Part shown: piece by piece, positions 45,288 to 54,240 of the stretch
How positions within the stretch are numbered: position 1 is the stretch's first letter
Layout: the number at the start of each line of letters is the position of its first letter
Assembly: GCF_000717335.1 (NCBI RefSeq)
Contig: NZ_JNYZ01000004.1
Location: 310,001-374,000, forward strand
DNA length: 64,000 nt
DNA from: Amycolatopsis jejuensis
Lineage (GTDB): Bacteria; Actinomycetota; Actinomycetes; Mycobacteriales; Pseudonocardiaceae
Direction of reading: 5' to 3'
Notes under the pieces: generated by a model
Databases searched by the model: none
What the model was told of the DNA's origin: nothing
Seen by the model: the letters and a program-made list of their open reading frames with translations, nothing else
Made by a program: the position numbers and the translations under genes

Positions 45288-45585
45288 CGAACACCCTCCG
45301 ACGTGCCATTTCCGCGGCGGGACCCCAGTCGGTTCACCGCCGGCGCAGTGTCCTTGTCGTGCCGGTTCGGCTGCGGGAGCCTAACCGCGCGTACGGCGGG
45401 CATTGCCGAGCGTAGGTTCAGGTGTACCCCAAAGGCACGTCGTTCTGCCCTTTCATGCCCAACCCGCAGGCCAGTCAACGAGGGCAGGCCTGGCGCAAAG
45501 ATCGGGCAACCAGGTCCGGTACGGCCGTACAGCTCGCTTACCTTTGCGGTTGTCCGCACGTTGCTCATCGACTTTCGGAGTTCCC

Positions 45586-45777
45586 ATGGCAGTCAGGAAA
45601 CGCCTGGCCGCGGCCATCGTGGCCGCAGCCTTGCTGGGTCTCGCACCGGCCGCGATCCTCGGCGCACTTTCGCCGCACAGCACGACCGGGCACGTAGTCG
45701 CCGGAAACGGGACCGGCGGGGGCGGCGGCCCCGGGGAAGGCAACGGCGGCTGGGGCGGCGGCCCGGGCGGCAGCTGA
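45586..45777 (+). CDS. Small secreted Gly-rich peptide (63 aa)
   Basis: A basic N-terminus MAVRKRLAAA leads into a hydrophobic helix of ~20 residues and then a Gly/Asn-rich tail (GNGTGGGGGPGEGNGGWGGG). GGAG 5 nt before ATG 45,586 supports translation. It looks like an exported or membrane-anchored peptide of unknown role, 69 bases before tetR on the same strand. Confidence 0.65.
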   Translation: MAVRKRLAAAIVAAALLGLAPAAILGALSPHSTTGHVVAGNGTGGGGGPGEGNGGWGGGPGGS

Positions 45778-45846
45778 GCCCGGCCCTTCCGGGCGGGTGC
45801 CCCTTTCGCCGGCAAGCGATACTGGACCCGGCGAGAAGGGAGTCCG

Positions 45847-46422
45847 ATGGCACGGACGGGACGCCGGCCAGGGCAGACCGAGACCCGCGAGGCGATTCTG
45901 GCCGCCGCGCGGGACCTGTTCGGCAGGCACGGGTACGACGGCGCGACGATCCGCGCGATCGCCGCCGAGGCCGGGGTGAATCCCGCGCTCGTGCACCACT
46001 TCTTCGGCAGCAAGGACCAGGTTTTCGCGACCGCGCTGCACCTTCCGGCCGACCCGGGCGTCCTGGTCGCGGCCGTGCTCGACGGCCCGAGGTCCGGCGT
46101 CGGCGAACGGCTCGTACGGCTCTTCCTGACCCTCTGGGAAACCCCGGCCTCGCGCGACGCGTTCTTCGGCATGCTCCGCTCGGTGTCGACCACGGAGCAG
46201 GCCGCGGAAATGCTGCGCGGCTTCATCCAGGGCGCCGTACTCTCCCGCGTCGCCGACGCCCTCGACGTATCCCCCTTGCGGGTGACCGGAATGGCGGCAC
46301 AACTCGTCGGGCTCGCGATGGTGCGCTACGTCGTCCAGGTCGAGCCGCTCGCCCATGCCACGCACGAAGAGGTCGTCGAGCTGATCGCCCCCGTGGTGCA
46401 GCAGTACGTCGACGGACGCTGA
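45847..46422 (+). CDS. TetR-family regulator of the adjacent ABC exporter
   Basis: 191 aa. A helix-turn-helix lies at residues ~28-50 (ATIRAIAAEAGVNPALVHHF) and a ligand-binding helical domain follows. GGGAG is 5 nt upstream. It is directly upstream of a two-gene ABC exporter whose promoter carries a perfect palindrome, the usual layout for a drug-responsive repressor. Confidence 0.92.
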   Translation: MARTGRRPGQTETREAILAAARDLFGRHGYDGATIRAIAAEAGVNPALVHHFFGSKDQVFATALHLPADPGVLVAAVLDGPRSGVGERLVRLFLTLWETPASRDAFFGMLRSVSTTEQAAEMLRGFIQGAVLSRVADALDVSPLRVTGMAAQLVGLAMVRYVVQVEPLAHATHEEVVELIAPVVQQYVDGR

Positions 46423-46440
46423 CCGGCTGCCCCGACCCGC

Positions 46441-46460
46441 GCTCGCGACATTTCGCGAGC
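46441..46460 (+). terminator. Hairpin after tetR
   Basis: GCTCGCGA and its exact complement flank CATT, 18 bases after the tetR stop. GC-rich and without a T tract, it is a plausible terminator separating tetR from the exporter promoter. Confidence 0.6.
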
Positions 46461-46615
46461 CGCCCGGACGGCCCGCGGCGGGACCGCGCGCCCGATCCCC
46501 GGCATCCCGTGAGGGCTTACCCTGCACGAAATCATGGCGGATCGATCGTGCCAGGCCCCGGCCGTGGTCCCCGCAGCGATTCACCCCGGTCCGGCCTCTC
46601 GCGAGCAGCCGGAGG

Positions 46616-46651
46616 TTGACAGGGAAATTCTGCGCGCGCAGAATTAAACGC
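46616..46651 (+). promoter_or_regulatory. Exporter promoter with a perfect 20-bp palindromic operator (leaderless start)
   Basis: A -35 TTGACA (46,616-46,621) is followed by AATTCTGCGCGCGCAGAATT (46,626-46,645), a perfect 20-bp palindrome whose right end supplies a -10-like CAGAAT or AGAATT. The expected transcript start falls on or beside ATG 46,652, and no ribosome binding site precedes that ATG, so the message is probably leaderless. The palindrome is the likely TetR operator. Confidence 0.8.
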
Positions 46652-47374
46652 ATGACTAATTCCGCGATCGTGGCCGACGGCCTGCGGGTGATCCGCGGGG
46701 GCCGGGATGTGCTGCGCGACTTCAGTTTCCGCGTCGAGCCGGGTTCGGTGACCGGGCTGCTCGGGCCGAGCGGCTGCGGGAAGACCACGCTGATGCGGGC
46801 GATCGTCGGCGTGCAGGTGACGCATGGCGGCACGGTCACCGTGCTCGGCGAACCGGCCGGGAGCAAACGGCTGCGCAAGCGGATCGGGTACGCCACGCAG
46901 GCGCCCGCCGTGTACGCCGACCTCACGGTCACCGAGTCCTTGCGCTACTTCGCCGCCGTGCTGGGCGCACCGGCGCGGTCGGTGGCCGACGCGATCGAGC
47001 AGGTCGGCCTCGGCTCGCACGCCGACGCGCTGGTCGGGCGGCTTTCCGGCGGCCAGCGCAGCCGGGCGAGCCTTGCCGTCGCACTGCTGGGGTCGCCGGA
47101 GCTGCTCGTGCTCGACGAGCCAACCGTCGGCCTCGATCCGCTGCTGCGGGAACACCTGTGGAACCTGTTCCACCGGCTCGCGGCGGACGGGGTCACGCTC
47201 GTGGTTTCCAGTCACGTCATGGACGAAGCCGCACGCTGCACGCGGCTGCTGCTGATGCGCGACGGCGTCCTGCTCGCCGACGATTCGCCCGACGCCCTGC
47301 GCACCGCCACCGGCGAGCAGGATCTCGAACGGGCATTCCTGCACCTGGTCAAGACCCGGGGGGCCGCGCAATGA
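46652..47374 (+). CDS. ABC exporter ATP-binding protein (DrrA-like)
   Basis: 240 aa from ATG 46,652. Walker A GPSGCGKTT, Q-loop region YATQAPAVYADL, signature LSGGQRSRASLAVAL, Walker B LLVLDEPTVGLD and the His switch in SSHVMDE. The combination fits drug or natural-product exporters of the DrrA type. It overlaps the permease start as ATGA. Confidence 0.93.
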   Translation: MTNSAIVADGLRVIRGGRDVLRDFSFRVEPGSVTGLLGPSGCGKTTLMRAIVGVQVTHGGTVTVLGEPAGSKRLRKRIGYATQAPAVYADLTVTESLRYFAAVLGAPARSVADAIEQVGLGSHADALVGRLSGGQRSRASLAVALLGSPELLVLDEPTVGLDPLLREHLWNLFHRLAADGVTLVVSSHVMDEAARCTRLLLMRDGVLLADDSPDALRTATGEQDLERAFLHLVKTRGAAQ

Positions 47375-48105
47375 GCGTCTCGATCACCCTCGCCACCACC
47401 CGCCGCATCCTCACCCAGCTGCGGCACGACCCGCGCACCGTCGTGATGCTCGTGCTGGTGCCGTCGCTGCTGATGGTGTTGCTGCGCTTCGTGTTCAACT
47501 CGGCCGAGACGTTCAGCCGCACCGCACCCGCGCTGCTCGGCGTGTTCCCGTTCGTGATCATGTTCCTGATCGCATCGATCACCACCCTGCGCGAACGCAC
47601 CGCGGGCACCCTGGAACGGCTGATGACGATGCCGCTGGGGAAGTTCGACCTCCTCGCGGGTTACGCGCTGGCCTTCGGCATCGTCGCGGTGCTGCAGGTG
47701 GCCGTGGCGACCGCGGTCAGCCTGTGGTGGCTGGGTTTGTCGGTGTCCGGTTCGGTGTGGTCACTGCTGCTGATCACCGCGCTGGATGCGTTGCTGGGCA
47801 TGGCACTCGGCCTGTTCGTGAGCGCGTTCGCGACCACGGAATTCCAGGCGGTGCAGTTCATGCCGCTGTTCGTGCTGCCGCAAGCGTTGCTGTGCGGGCT
47901 TTTCCAGCCGCGCGAGGAAATGGGCTGGGTGCTGAACTGGCTGTCCGATGTGATGCCGCTGTCGTACGCCGTCGAGGCGCTCACACAGGTAACGCGCACG
48001 GCGGATTGGACGACGACGTTGACCCGCAACATCTTGGTGGTGCTGGGTTGTGCGGTACTGGCATTGGCCTTGGGTGCGGCGACTTTGCGGCGGCGCACTC
48101 CCTGA
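47371..48105 (+). CDS. ABC-2 type exporter permease (DrrB-like)
   Basis: 244 aa with six hydrophobic segments and the ABC-2 features RERTAGTLERLMTMP and a conserved LFQPREEMGW loop before the last helices. ATG 47,371 overlaps the ATPase stop by 4 bases. With the ATPase it forms a one-component-pair exporter controlled by the TetR gene. Confidence 0.92.
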   Translation: MSVSITLATTRRILTQLRHDPRTVVMLVLVPSLLMVLLRFVFNSAETFSRTAPALLGVFPFVIMFLIASITTLRERTAGTLERLMTMPLGKFDLLAGYALAFGIVAVLQVAVATAVSLWWLGLSVSGSVWSLLLITALDALLGMALGLFVSAFATTEFQAVQFMPLFVLPQALLCGLFQPREEMGWVLNWLSDVMPLSYAVEALTQVTRTADWTTTLTRNILVVLGCAVLALALGAATLRRRTP

Positions 48106-48255
48106 CCAGCGGCTGTTCTGGACGGCGTCCAGTAATGGTTTCCCCGGGCAGAAGCGGTGCCACAAAGGGCTCACCGCCACTTTTCCGGCGCCCCTGGCTG
48201 CTAACTTTCGAAGAAGCACATCAATCTTGTGCTTTCCGCGAAAGAGGGAGGATTC

Positions 48256-48507
48256 ATGGGCAAGAAGCTTGCCGGGGGATTCGCCGTTCTCGCCATGGCG
48301 ATCGGCCTTTCGGTGGCCACCCCGGCGTTGGCCTCGGCCGGTACTTCGGACTTCGATCCGGGTGGCGTGTGGCGGTACACCGGAGTTTCCTTCGGCCCTT
48401 ACCAGTATTACGAATGCGATCAGTGGGCGAACTGGAACTATCCGGACAACGCCCACTGGTGCCGTCAGCGGGACGACCAGTCGGCTGTCGATCTTCTGAT
48501 CCAGTGA
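48256..48507 (+). CDS. Small secreted aromatic-rich protein (83 aa)
   Basis: A clean Sec signal peptide (MGKKLAGGFAVLAMAIGLS, cleavage after PALASA) precedes a ~55-residue mature part rich in Trp and Tyr (YQYYECDQWANWNYPD) with two Cys that could form a disulfide. GGGAGG 4-5 nt before the ATG supports the start. The function is unknown. Confidence 0.8.
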   Translation: MGKKLAGGFAVLAMAIGLSVATPALASAGTSDFDPGGVWRYTGVSFGPYQYYECDQWANWNYPDNAHWCRQRDDQSAVDLLIQ

Positions 48508-48513
48508 CGAAAA

Positions 48514-48543
48514 CCGGTGGCCGACGGGATCGTCGGCCACCGG
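48514..48543. terminator. Bidirectional terminator hairpin
   Basis: A perfect 13-base stem (CCGGTGGCCGACG with its complement) and a GGAT loop lie between the convergent small secreted gene and the monooxygenase gene. Confidence 0.85.
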
Positions 48544-48546
48544 CCG

Positions 48547-50016
48547 TCATGCGAAACTGTAGTCCTGCAACGGGAATCGTGCTGCTTCGCGGTGTGCGCT
48601 GATCGTCGAGGTCGGCCGGAGCAGGGTGGCCTCGCCGTGCTGGTTGAAGTAGTAGCTGTTGGCGGTGGCGCATTGGCCGAGCGTGAACACCGAATGCCCG
48701 ACTTTACGCGTCATCCGGTCGAGGAATTCGTCGTTCGCGCTCTGCTTCACCTCGAAAATGTCGGCTCCGCGGCGGCGCATGGCGGTGAAAAGCCGGTCCA
48801 GGTGTTTCATCTGACATTCGATGGTGGTGAAATACGAAAGGCCACTGTAGGAATACGGGCTGTTGAGCGAAACCAGATTCGGGAACCCGGGCACGGTGAC
48901 GCCTTCATAAGCCTGGAACCGGTTCGCCCGCCACCATTTCCCGAGGTTCTTCCCGTCCCGGCCGAGGATTTCGATGGCCGGGAAATTCGTGTCCCACAGG
49001 TTGAATCCGGTGGCGAGCACGAGCACGTCGATCTCGGTGCGGGTACCGTCGGCGGTCACGACCCCGGTCTCGTCGATCCGCTCGATGCGGTTCGTTTCGA
49101 GATGTACGTGCGGACGCGTGAAGGCCGGGAAGTAGTCGTTGGAGAACGTGGGCCGCTTGCAGCCGAAGGAATAGTCCGGCGTGAGCTTGCGGCGCAGCGC
49201 GGGATCGCGGACCTGGCGGTGCAGATGCGCACGGCACCAGCGTTCGGCGATCCGGTTGGCGGTACGGAACTGCCGGTACTGCACCACGCCCGAGATCATC
49301 ATCAGTTCCAGCAGTGAGCTCCCGGCCAGCCGCACCGCCCGCTGCACGAGCGGCAGCCGCGCAAACGCTTGCTGCACCGGCTTCGGCACGGCGTAATCGG
49401 GCTTCGGGCTCACCCAGATCGGCGTGCGCTGGTACACCGTGAGGTCCGCGGCGACCTTGGCGATCTCGGGGATCAGCTGTACGGCCGTGGCCCCGGTGCC
49501 GATCACCGCGGCGCGTTTGCCGGTGAGGTCGTAGCTGTCGTCCCACGCGGTGGTGTGGATGACCTTGCCGGCAAAGCGATCGATGCCCTCGATGTCCGGC
49601 ATCTTGGGCTGCGACAGGAATCCGGTGGCGGTGAGCAGGTACTTCGTGGTGACCGTCTCCCCGCCTTCGATCCCGATCCGCCAGCCGGACCCGTCCCACG
49701 TCGCGCCGGTCACCACCGTGCCGAAGCGCATCGACGCACGCAGGCCGTACTTGTCCGCCACGTGCTCGGCGTACTTCTTCAGCTCGGCACCGGGCGCGAA
49801 CAGCCGCGACCAGTACGGGTTGGGCTCGAACGAGTACGAGTAGGTGGACGACGGGATGTCGACGGCCAGCCCCGGGTAGCGGTTGACGTGCCAGGTGCCG
49901 CCGAGGTCGTCCTCCCGCTCGAGGATCAGCAGGTCGCGGTAGCCGAGCCGGCGCAGCTGGATGGCCGCGCCCATGCCGCCGAAGCCCGCACCCACGATGA
50001 CCGCGTCGTACTGCAT
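48547..50016 (-). CDS. Baeyer-Villiger-type flavin monooxygenase
   Basis: 489 aa. FAD-binding GAGFGGMG near the N-terminus, EREDDLGGTWHVNRYPG, the fingerprint FAGKVIHTTAW (FxGxxxHxxxW) and a second dinucleotide-binding GTGATAVQ are all present. These mark class B flavoprotein monooxygenases that insert oxygen next to ketones. GGAGG sits 6 nt before ATG 50,016. It diverges from a TetR gene by 78 bases, its likely regulator. Confidence 0.92.
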   Translation of the reverse strand: MQYDAVIVGAGFGGMGAAIQLRRLGYRDLLILEREDDLGGTWHVNRYPGLAVDIPSSTYSYSFEPNPYWSRLFAPGAELKKYAEHVADKYGLRASMRFGTVVTGATWDGSGWRIGIEGGETVTTKYLLTATGFLSQPKMPDIEGIDRFAGKVIHTTAWDDSYDLTGKRAAVIGTGATAVQLIPEIAKVAADLTVYQRTPIWVSPKPDYAVPKPVQQAFARLPLVQRAVRLAGSSLLELMMISGVVQYRQFRTANRIAERWCRAHLHRQVRDPALRRKLTPDYSFGCKRPTFSNDYFPAFTRPHVHLETNRIERIDETGVVTADGTRTEIDVLVLATGFNLWDTNFPAIEILGRDGKNLGKWWRANRFQAYEGVTVPGFPNLVSLNSPYSYSGLSYFTTIECQMKHLDRLFTAMRRRGADIFEVKQSANDEFLDRMTRKVGHSVFTLGQCATANSYYFNQHGEATLLRPTSTISAHREAARFPLQDYSFA

Positions 50017-50094
50017 GCTCGGCCTCCGTCCGGAACGACGTGTCAGTAACGGAACGGTATGTCACTTCGGCGGGATTGGCAATACACTGCGGAC

Positions 50095-50778
50095 GTGACA
50101 GCCGAGTCCCGCCCCGCCACCCGCGCCGAACGCCGGAAGCAGGAACTGCGCCGCGAAATCATCGACGCGGCCTTCGACTGCTTTGCCGACCTCGGCTACC
50201 ACGCCACCGGCATCTCCGACATCGCCACCCGCCTCGGCATCGGACACGGCACGTTCTACCGGTACTTCGAGAACAAACGCGACATCGTCGACCACGTCAT
50301 CGACGACCTCGTCACCCGCATCGTCACCGCACTCACGGCCGAAAACGCCCCGGCTGCGGTGTCCACTTTGGACGCCTACCGCGAGCAGAGCGCCCGCATC
50401 GGCGACGCACTGGCCCACATCTTCGGCGAGGACCCGCGCGTCCCCCGGCTGCTGCTGTTCGAAGCAGCCGGAATCGACAAAGCGATGGCCGCGCGGGTAC
50501 TGGACTTCCTCGAAATGGCCACGGAACTGACCGCGGCATACCTGTCACACGGGGTGGAACTGGGCTACCTGCGCGCCGACCTGGACATCGCGAACACCGC
50601 ACGCGCCATCAACGGCATGATCCTGGCGTCCGCGATCTCGTCCCTGCGCAACCCGGGTGACCAACGCAACCTGAGCGAAGCCGTCCGCCGCATGATGTAC
50701 GACGGCATCGTGGCCCGCGGTACTGTCGAGAAGCATGATCACGCTCCACCAGCTCAGGTGTTTCCTCGCCGCGAGTGA
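50095..50778 (+). CDS. TetR-family regulator
   Basis: 227 aa from GTG 50,095. The helix-turn-helix (GISDIATRLGIGHGTFYRYF) lies at residues ~35-60. A TACACT -10-like box at 50,083-50,088 puts transcription at this GTG, suggesting a leaderless message; ATG 50,059 is the alternative. It diverges from one monooxygenase gene and its 3' end overlaps the LysR gene by 44 bases. Confidence 0.9.
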   Translation: MTAESRPATRAERRKQELRREIIDAAFDCFADLGYHATGISDIATRLGIGHGTFYRYFENKRDIVDHVIDDLVTRIVTALTAENAPAAVSTLDAYREQSARIGDALAHIFGEDPRVPRLLLFEAAGIDKAMAARVLDFLEMATELTAAYLSHGVELGYLRADLDIANTARAINGMILASAISSLRNPGDQRNLSEAVRRMMYDGIVARGTVEKHDHAPPAQVFPRRE

Positions 50779-51649
50779 GTACGGCTCGTTCGCCAGTGCA
50801 GCAGCGCAGCTCGGGTACGCTCCGGCGACCTTGTCCGAGCACATCAACCTGCTCGAGCGCGCCGTACAGACGCGCTTGTTCGAACGACGTGGCCGCGGGG
50901 TCGTCCCCACCCCGGCAGGAGACGCCCTGCGCCCCCATGCGGAGCGGGCGGTCGCGGCCGTCGCGGAAGCGGAACGGGCGGCCAAATCGGCCGGAGCCCT
51001 CGAATCGGGAACGGTCCGGGTCGGCATGTATGCCCATTCGGTGATCGACGACGATCTGATCGCGAAAATACTGCAGGAGTATCCTGGTTTACATATCGAG
51101 ATTGTCGGCCGGAGCTCAACCGAGGCCATTGACGCGCTCCGGCACGGCCTGATCGATGTCGCCTTTGCCACCTTGCCGATCGCGAACGAAGATGATTTCG
51201 ACATCCGCCCCATCGCGCAGATCGAGCACGTGTTCACCAGCAAGGACCCGGCCGTTCCCGATCGGGAGGTCACCGCCCACGACCTCGCCTCGGCCAGCTT
51301 GGTGCTGGCCAACGCACGCGAACGAGCGACGGATTCGTTCCGCGTCCGGCTGGCCGAACGGGTACAACGCCTCGGGCTTACCTTGACCATCCGGGCCGAG
51401 GTCGAAAGCGGCGAGACGGCAATCAAACTCGTGGACCGCGGAGTCGGCAGTACGGTGGTTCCCTTGCCGCTGCTGCGGAAAGTCGCCCCGCACCTGAGCT
51501 GGGTGCCCTTGCAGCCGAAGTTCCACGACACCGTCGTCGCGGTGCATTGGCGGGGCGCCGAACCTTCGGCCGGATCCAGGCTGGCGACCAGCTTGGCGGA
51601 AAAGTGCATCCGGCGCTACGCCTCACCCGGAGGCAACCTCGTCAGGTAA
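50735..51649 (+). CDS. LysR-family regulator
   Basis: 304 aa. N-terminal winged helix-turn-helix (LRCFLAASEYGSFASAAAQL, LSEHINLLERAVQTRLFER) and a periplasmic-binding-like effector domain from residue ~95. It starts inside the end of the TetR gene and ends with an 8-base convergent overlap with the second monooxygenase gene. LysR proteins usually control neighbours, so one or both monooxygenases are candidate targets. Confidence 0.93.
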   Translation: MITLHQLRCFLAASEYGSFASAAAQLGYAPATLSEHINLLERAVQTRLFERRGRGVVPTPAGDALRPHAERAVAAVAEAERAAKSAGALESGTVRVGMYAHSVIDDDLIAKILQEYPGLHIEIVGRSSTEAIDALRHGLIDVAFATLPIANEDDFDIRPIAQIEHVFTSKDPAVPDREVTAHDLASASLVLANARERATDSFRVRLAERVQRLGLTLTIRAEVESGETAIKLVDRGVGSTVVPLPLLRKVAPHLSWVPLQPKFHDTVVAVHWRGAEPSAGSRLATSLAEKCIRRYASPGGNLVR

Positions 51650-53255
51650 AAGAGAAACCCTCGAAGCCGTTGTTTGCCACCTTCTCGATCCGGGCAAAGT
51701 AATTCCCGGTGTGCCCGGTGTAGAGAACAGGTGCTTTCACCTTTCCCGGGACGTTTGCCCCGACGTATTGGGAGCCGCCGTCTGCAGCCTTGTGCAATGC
51801 GGTTCCGTCGAATTCCTCCGCTACCTCCTTCACCCAGGATTCGACGGTATCCGGCAGGGCCTCCATGCTGCGGTATCCGTTGTCCTGCAGGTGCGAGATG
51901 GCACGCCCGATCCACCGGGCGGCATGTTCGTTCATGACCGGCCCGTTCACGATGGGGCTGAGCGGCCCGGAGCTCATGAACAGGTTCGGGAAGCCGTCGA
52001 CCGCAAACCCGTAGCAGGACCGCGGACCGGCGCTCCACTTCTCCCTGATCGACCGCCCGTCCTTGCCGCGGATGTCGATACGATCGACTCCACCGGTGAT
52101 GTCGAAGCCGAGCGCGAAGATGATGACATCGAATTCGTACTCGCCGTCCGTCGTCCGGATCCCGCTGCGAGTCACCTCTTCGATCGGGTTTCCGCTCAGG
52201 TCGACGATCGAGACATTCGGCCGGTTGAACGTCTGGTAGTAGTGGTGGCCGATGGCCGCCTTGGCCATGGGGTCGGGCGGGCAGAGCAGGTCAGCCGTGG
52301 CCGGGTCGTCGACGACGGCGTGGATCTTGCGCCGGACGAAGTCGGCCATGGCCGTGTTGGCTGCCTCGTCGATCGTCCAGTCGGCGAACGTTTCGAAGAC
52401 GAAGTGCAGGCCACCGAGTTCCCATCCTCTTTCGAGCAACCGCTGCTGCTCGGCCTCGGGCAACTCCCCGAACACCACGTCCGAGTCGTCATACGGCAGC
52501 CCCTCCGACTGCTGGTGTGCCCTCGCCCAGATCTCGTCGTAGCTGTCCTTGATCTCCCGCCGCTTGTCCTGGTCGAACACCTGGTTGCGAGCCGGGAGCA
52601 CAAAGCTTGCGGTGCGCTGGAATACGGTGAGCTGCCGGGCAGACTGGGCGACGACCGGGATGAGCTGAACAGCGGTCGGCCCGGTCCCGACCACCGCGAC
52701 TCGCTTACCTGTGAGGTCGACCGGTTTCTCCGGCCACCGTGCCGTCAGGTACCAGTCCCCCTCGAACGACTCCAGGCCATCGAACGGAGGGTTCAATGCG
52801 GCGGACAAAGGCCCGACCGCGGTGATCAGATACCGGCACCTGATGCTGTCACCGTGGTCCGTCGTGACGGTCCAGTGGTTATTCCGGTCGTCATGGATTG
52901 CGGAATTCACGGTCGTACCGAACCGGATATCGCGGCGCATGCCGAAACGATCTGCGACGTGCTGCAGGTACCGTTTGATCTCCGGCTGGGTAGCTTGGCG
53001 CTCGTGCCAGTCCCACTCCTGCTGAAGCTCGCGGGAGAACGAGTAGCAGAAAACGATCGAATCGCTGTCGCAGCGGGCGCCGGGATAGCGGTTCCAGTGC
53101 CATGTGCCGCCCACGTCCGTGGCCGCCTCGATGACCCGGACCGACAGTCCTACGACGTCACGGAGCTCGTAAAGGGCCCGCAGCCCGGCGAATCCGGCGC
53201 CGATGATCACCGCATCGACGTCGATCTCCGGTGAGCCACCACTGGGGTTTCGCAC
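51642..53255 (-). CDS. Baeyer-Villiger-type flavin monooxygenase with an altered fingerprint
   Basis: 537 aa from GTG 53,255, which has GAGGAG 7 nt upstream (ATG 53,261 and 53,282 are alternatives). FAD-binding [23 protein letters not shown] and a second GTGPTAVQ are intact. The fingerprint reads [11 protein letters not shown], with Leu where FxGxxxHxxxW has His. Otherwise it resembles cyclohexanone/phenylacetone-type enzymes of ~540 aa. It is only distantly similar to the other monooxygenase gene. Confidence 0.9.
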   Translation of the reverse strand: MRNPSGGSPEIDVDAVIIGAGFAGLRALYELRDVVGLSVRVIEAATDVGGTWHWNRYPGARCDSDSIVFCYSFSRELQQEWDWHERQATQPEIKRYLQHVADRFGMRRDIRFGTTVNSAIHDDRNNHWTVTTDHGDSIRCRYLITAVGPLSAALNPPFDGLESFEGDWYLTARWPEKPVDLTGKRVAVVGTGPTAVQLIPVVAQSARQLTVFQRTASFVLPARNQVFDQDKRREIKDSYDEIWARAHQQSEGLPYDDSDVVFGELPEAEQQRLLERGWELGGLHFVFETFADWTIDEAANTAMADFVRRKIHAVVDDPATADLLCPPDPMAKAAIGHHYYQTFNRPNVSIVDLSGNPIEEVTRSGIRTTDGEYEFDVIIFALGFDITGGVDRIDIRGKDGRSIREKWSAGPRSCYGFAVDGFPNLFMSSGPLSPIVNGPVMNEHAARWIGRAISHLQDNGYRSMEALPDTVESWVKEVAEEFDGTALHKAADGGSQYVGANVPGKVKAPVLYTGHTGNYFARIEKVANNGFEGFSFT

Positions 53256-53387
53256 GTTCATTCTCCTCGTACCCGGAACCATGGGTACGAGCCTCGCGGA
53301 AGAGGGATCGCCGAGCGAGCGGCATTTCCCGCGCGGACCTGCCGGAAAAACCGATCGCCGGACAACGTCGCCGTGGCCCGCTGACGC

Positions 53388-53998
53388 TCACCACGTCACC
53401 GGGAGCTCGTGCACGCCGTACACCTCCATGTCCGACCGCATCCGCACCTGCTCCGCCGGGATCGCCAGGCGCAACCCCGGGAACCGTTGCAGCAGCGTGC
53501 CGAGGGCGGTCCGCAGTTCGATGCGGGCGAGCTGCTGACCGAGGCACTGGTGGATCCCGCGGCCGAACGCGAGATGCCCGGCCACCGGGCGGCGCACGTC
53601 CAGCCCGGTCCGGGTCGGGGAACCGGTCCGGATCGCGGTTCGCGGCCGGCCGGTGGACCTGCACCGCTTCCCCGGCACGCAGCAGGATCCCGTCGATGGT
53701 CAAGTAGCGCAGCAGCTCCTCCACCGCACCGTCGGCCAGCGACGGGTCACCACGCAGCACCGCGTGCTGCTCCGGATGCGCGAGCAGCGCCCACGTCCCG
53801 AGCGCGAGCATGTTCGCCGTGGTCTCGTGCCCGGCGGTGAGCAACTGCGCGGTGTCGCGCTGGAAGCCTTCACGGTCCGCGTACGGCACGCCCAGCGACG
53901 GGATGGGCAACGAGCTCGGCCGGCGGTCCGGCCAGCCGCATCGCGTCCGCGCGTTCGTCGACGATCTCGCGGATCCGCTCGGTGAGCGCGTTCATCCG
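53388..53998 (-). pseudogene. Cytochrome P450 remnant
   Basis: Read on the minus strand, it starts mid-gene at [20 protein letters not shown]. It continues through [15 protein letters not shown] and the I-helix motif [11 protein letters not shown], then EELLRYL and [12 protein letters not shown] one-base insertion in the C run at 53,604-53,606 moves the rest into another frame, which reads [20 protein letters not shown] with the heme Cys and the normal C-terminus. The first ~110 residues are absent, and segments are also missing before the I-helix and after LRYLTI. It is a decayed gene. Confidence 0.85.
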
Positions 53999-54018
53999 GC
54001 AAGCCGCAGGAATCGACC

Positions 54019-54239
54019 CCGCAGACGCACGAGGGCTACGAATGGGCGTATGTCCTCAATGGATCGTGCGGCTCGTCCTCGGGGAACACGACCTCACGCT
54101 TTCCCCTGGCGAGGCCGCGGAATTCGACACGCGGGTGCCGCACTGGTTCGGTGCGGCAACCGCGCAGCCGGTGGAGTACCTCAGCCTGATCGGCCGTCAG
54201 GGGCAGCGGGCGCACGTGCGGGCAGCGCCCAAGGCGTGA
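54019..54239 (+). pseudogene. XRE-cupin regulator remnant (C-terminal cupin only)
   Basis: THEGYEWAYVLNG in one frame continues as RLVLGEHDLTLSPGEAAEFD and RVPHWFG in the next, after a one-base loss near 54,062. This is the cupin half of XRE-family regulators; the helix-turn-helix half is missing. It abuts the broken end of the P450 remnant. Confidence 0.8.
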
Positions 54240-54240
54240 G

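Noticed and set aside
50017..50094. A possible palindromic operator around GTAACGGAACGGTATGTCAC between the divergent monooxygenase and TetR genes
   Set aside because: The two halves match poorly when reverse-complemented; it could be a regulator site but the symmetry is not convincing.
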